A DNA stretch of 6,121 nucleotides from Bacteroidales bacterium (GTDB lineage Bacteria; Bacteroidota; Bacteroidia; Bacteroidales; UBA932): NCBI GenBank assembly GCA_017429885.1, contig JAFROA010000101.1, positions 1 to 6,121 on the forward strand, in the 5' to 3' direction. A program made the position numbers and the translations under genes. The notes under the pieces were generated by a model, which searched no databases, was not told the DNA's origin, and saw nothing but the letters and a program-made list of their open reading frames with translations. Each line of letters begins with the position of its first letter. Positions within the stretch are counted from its first letter, which is position 1. Below are positions 4,837 to 6,121 of this stretch, one piece after another.

Positions 4837-6121
4837 TTAAATAATTAATGAGTGGTTATAATAACAGTGATTAATAATTCTATGTATTTGATTAGGAATA
4901 TCTTCCTCAAAATGACTTAATGCCTCGTCGATGCTTCTTCCCTTTAGAGGATCTTTCCCCTCTCTAATCTCTTTAACAAGTTGGTGTCGTATTTTGGCGA
5001 AATAGCAATTATCTTCAGCTGGTATTTCTATTTTTCCATGTTTGCTGAAATTTAATCCTGGACACAACATACAATACTTGCAATGTTCTTCTTTGCCACA
5101 ATAAGGATATTTTTCATAAGTCATTTCTGACAGTTTTTTTAGCATTGGATTGTTTGAAAGAATCTCTTTTATGGAATGGGATTGAACATTTCCAATAGGG
5201 CTATGAAAACATACGCAAGGTATGACATCCCCATCAGGTGTTATGCAGATATTATTCATGCCAGCTAAGCATGCGACATCCTTTTGATTTCTATTTAAAG
5301 CGCCAAAATCTTCCAGGTCTTTACCAACATGGAATTGCACTCTATTATCCATAAGCACAACTTTTAGCTGTTCTTCGGAGAGACGAAGATAATTGCTAAC
5401 ACACTCGTCCCCATCGGAAGAATCCAAAAGTCTGCCATCTATTTGAACTTCAGCATTATAAGTTTCCCCTAAAGCAAAAACCTTCGGATAATCTTTGAAA
5501 TTCAACCGCATTAATGGACATTTTATGATGAGCGGTACTCCTATCTTATATAAATTCGCTAAAACTTCGAGAGTTATCTTTAGTGATCCTGGAACTCGTG
5601 TAATTCTATCATGAACATCAGGGTTTGTAGAGTAGATTGTCAATCCAATATCAAGAGGAAACAATGAAGCCAATCTCTGTTCTTTACCCAAAAGACCTAG
5701 TCCGTTAGTGAATATCTCAAATGCGATCTCTTTTTCATATAGGTAAGAAACAATGCCCCAGATATCCTTGTTTGAAAAAGGATCACCACCAGTAAGACAA
5801 ACTTTCACAACTCCAAGATCGTTCAACTCATCGATTATTCGTTTGTAGTCTTCAAAAGATAGAGTGCCATAATTTGATCTAAAAGATATTTCGTCGTTAT
5901 TTCGAGTCGCCCCAGGATTATAGCAATGAATACATTTCTCGCTGCAATTGTAAGTTAGCTCAAGAACAACATCTGCAACTCTATTATTTGTTCTTTTTGC
6001 AAATACAATTTCTGTTTCGTTAATAATGCTTTGACTATCATTCACAAGGGGCTTATTGATTTGATTCGCCAATTCATTAGAATGAAACGGGGCCTCAATT
6101 GTTTCTATAAGTGACAATAGG
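4837..6121 (-). CDS. Radical SAM/SPASM peptide maturase (5' end probably beyond window)
   Basis: A radical SAM enzyme that should use a [4Fe-4S] cluster to split S-adenosylmethionine and modify a peptide. Numbering from a TTG at 6117. The cluster motif CSEKCIHC supplies C58, C62 and C65. TGGDP (109-113) is the GGE-like SAM-binding motif, and IFTNG (135-139) follows. The C-terminal SPASM region has C283, C291, C301/C303 around TPDGDVIPCVC, then C340, C346, C349, C352 and C371, enough to hold auxiliary clusters. That arrangement is typical of RiPP maturases forming thioethers or C-C/C-X crosslinks. Residues 1-50 could be a leader-binding N-terminal part. The frame stays open to the window edge with no ATG near, so the true start probably lies upstream. 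The 37-aa Cys-ending peptide follows after five bases. The gene is AT-rich compared with the glycosidases, which suggests transfer. Confidence 0.88.
   Translation of the reverse strand, partial: LLSLIETIEAPFHSNELANQINKPLVNDSQSIINETEIVFAKRTNNRVADVVLELTYNCSEKCIHCYNPGATRNNDEISFRSNYGTLSFEDYKRIIDELNDLGVVKVCLTGGDPFSNKDIWGIVSYLYEKEIAFEIFTNGLGLLGKEQRLASLFPLDIGLTIYSTNPDVHDRITRVPGSLKITLEVLANLYKIGVPLIIKCPLMRLNFKDYPKVFALGETYNAEVQIDGRLLDSSDGDECVSNYLRLSEEQLKVVLMDNRVQFHVGKDLEDFGALNRNQKDVACLAGMNNICITPDGDVIPCVCFHSPIGNVQSHSIKEILSNNPMLKKLSEMTYEKYPYCGKEEHCKYCMLCPGLNFSKHGKIEIPAEDNCYFAKIRHQLVKEIREGKDPLKGRSIDEALSHFEEDIPNQIHRIINHCYYNHSLII

Noticed and set aside
6115..6117. TTG at 6117-6115 as the true maturase start.
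   Set aside because: The frame continues upstream to the window edge and no other start signal is visible, so the gene is treated as 5'-incomplete.

Overview
The window looks like a gut-type Bacteroidota (Bacteroidales) chromosome. Three things point that way: an outer-membrane-lipoprotein style alpha-L-fucosidase sits next to a secreted GH43 glycosidase, as in a glycan-utilisation locus; start codons lack Shine-Dalgarno sequences; and one promoter fits the Bacteroidota consensus (TTG, 20 bases, TAGCTTTG). A Muribaculaceae-like host is possible, but that is inference. Every gene I can support is on the minus strand.

Left part (1-136): the left end of an IS3-family (IS150-group-like) element, with only the first 31 codons of its OrfA transposase. 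A 13-bp palindrome lies between the element tip and the start codon. Positions 137-239 hold two hairpins between the element and the glycosidase genes.

Centre-left (240-3341): a two-gene carbohydrate operon in the order GH29 alpha-L-fucosidase lipoprotein, then a GH43 enzyme with a C-terminal CBM6-like domain, 21 bp apart. Together they would trim fucose and arabinose- or xylose-type side groups from a complex, probably plant-derived, glycan at the cell surface or in the periplasm.

Centre (3381-3493): a short palindromic element made of two hairpins in opposite orientation, with 17-bp inverted ends. It separates the glycosidases from the accessory region.

Right part (3504-6121): two compact cassettes. 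The first has its own promoter at 4555-4585 and encodes two very small proteins (55 and 50 aa), then an orphan HNH/ENDO VII-type nuclease with a WHE motif of the polymorphic-toxin class. The second, upstream, is a radical SAM/SPASM maturase followed five bases later by a 37-aa Cys-ending peptide, which I read as a RiPP precursor. A 90-base nested inverted repeat separates the cassettes. The DNA from about 4150 to the right edge is clearly more AT-rich than the glycosidases and the nuclease body, suggesting acquired DNA.

The most novel content is the maturase-peptide pair and the small-protein-plus-nuclease operon. Both were inferred by reading the sequence; no database search was possible.
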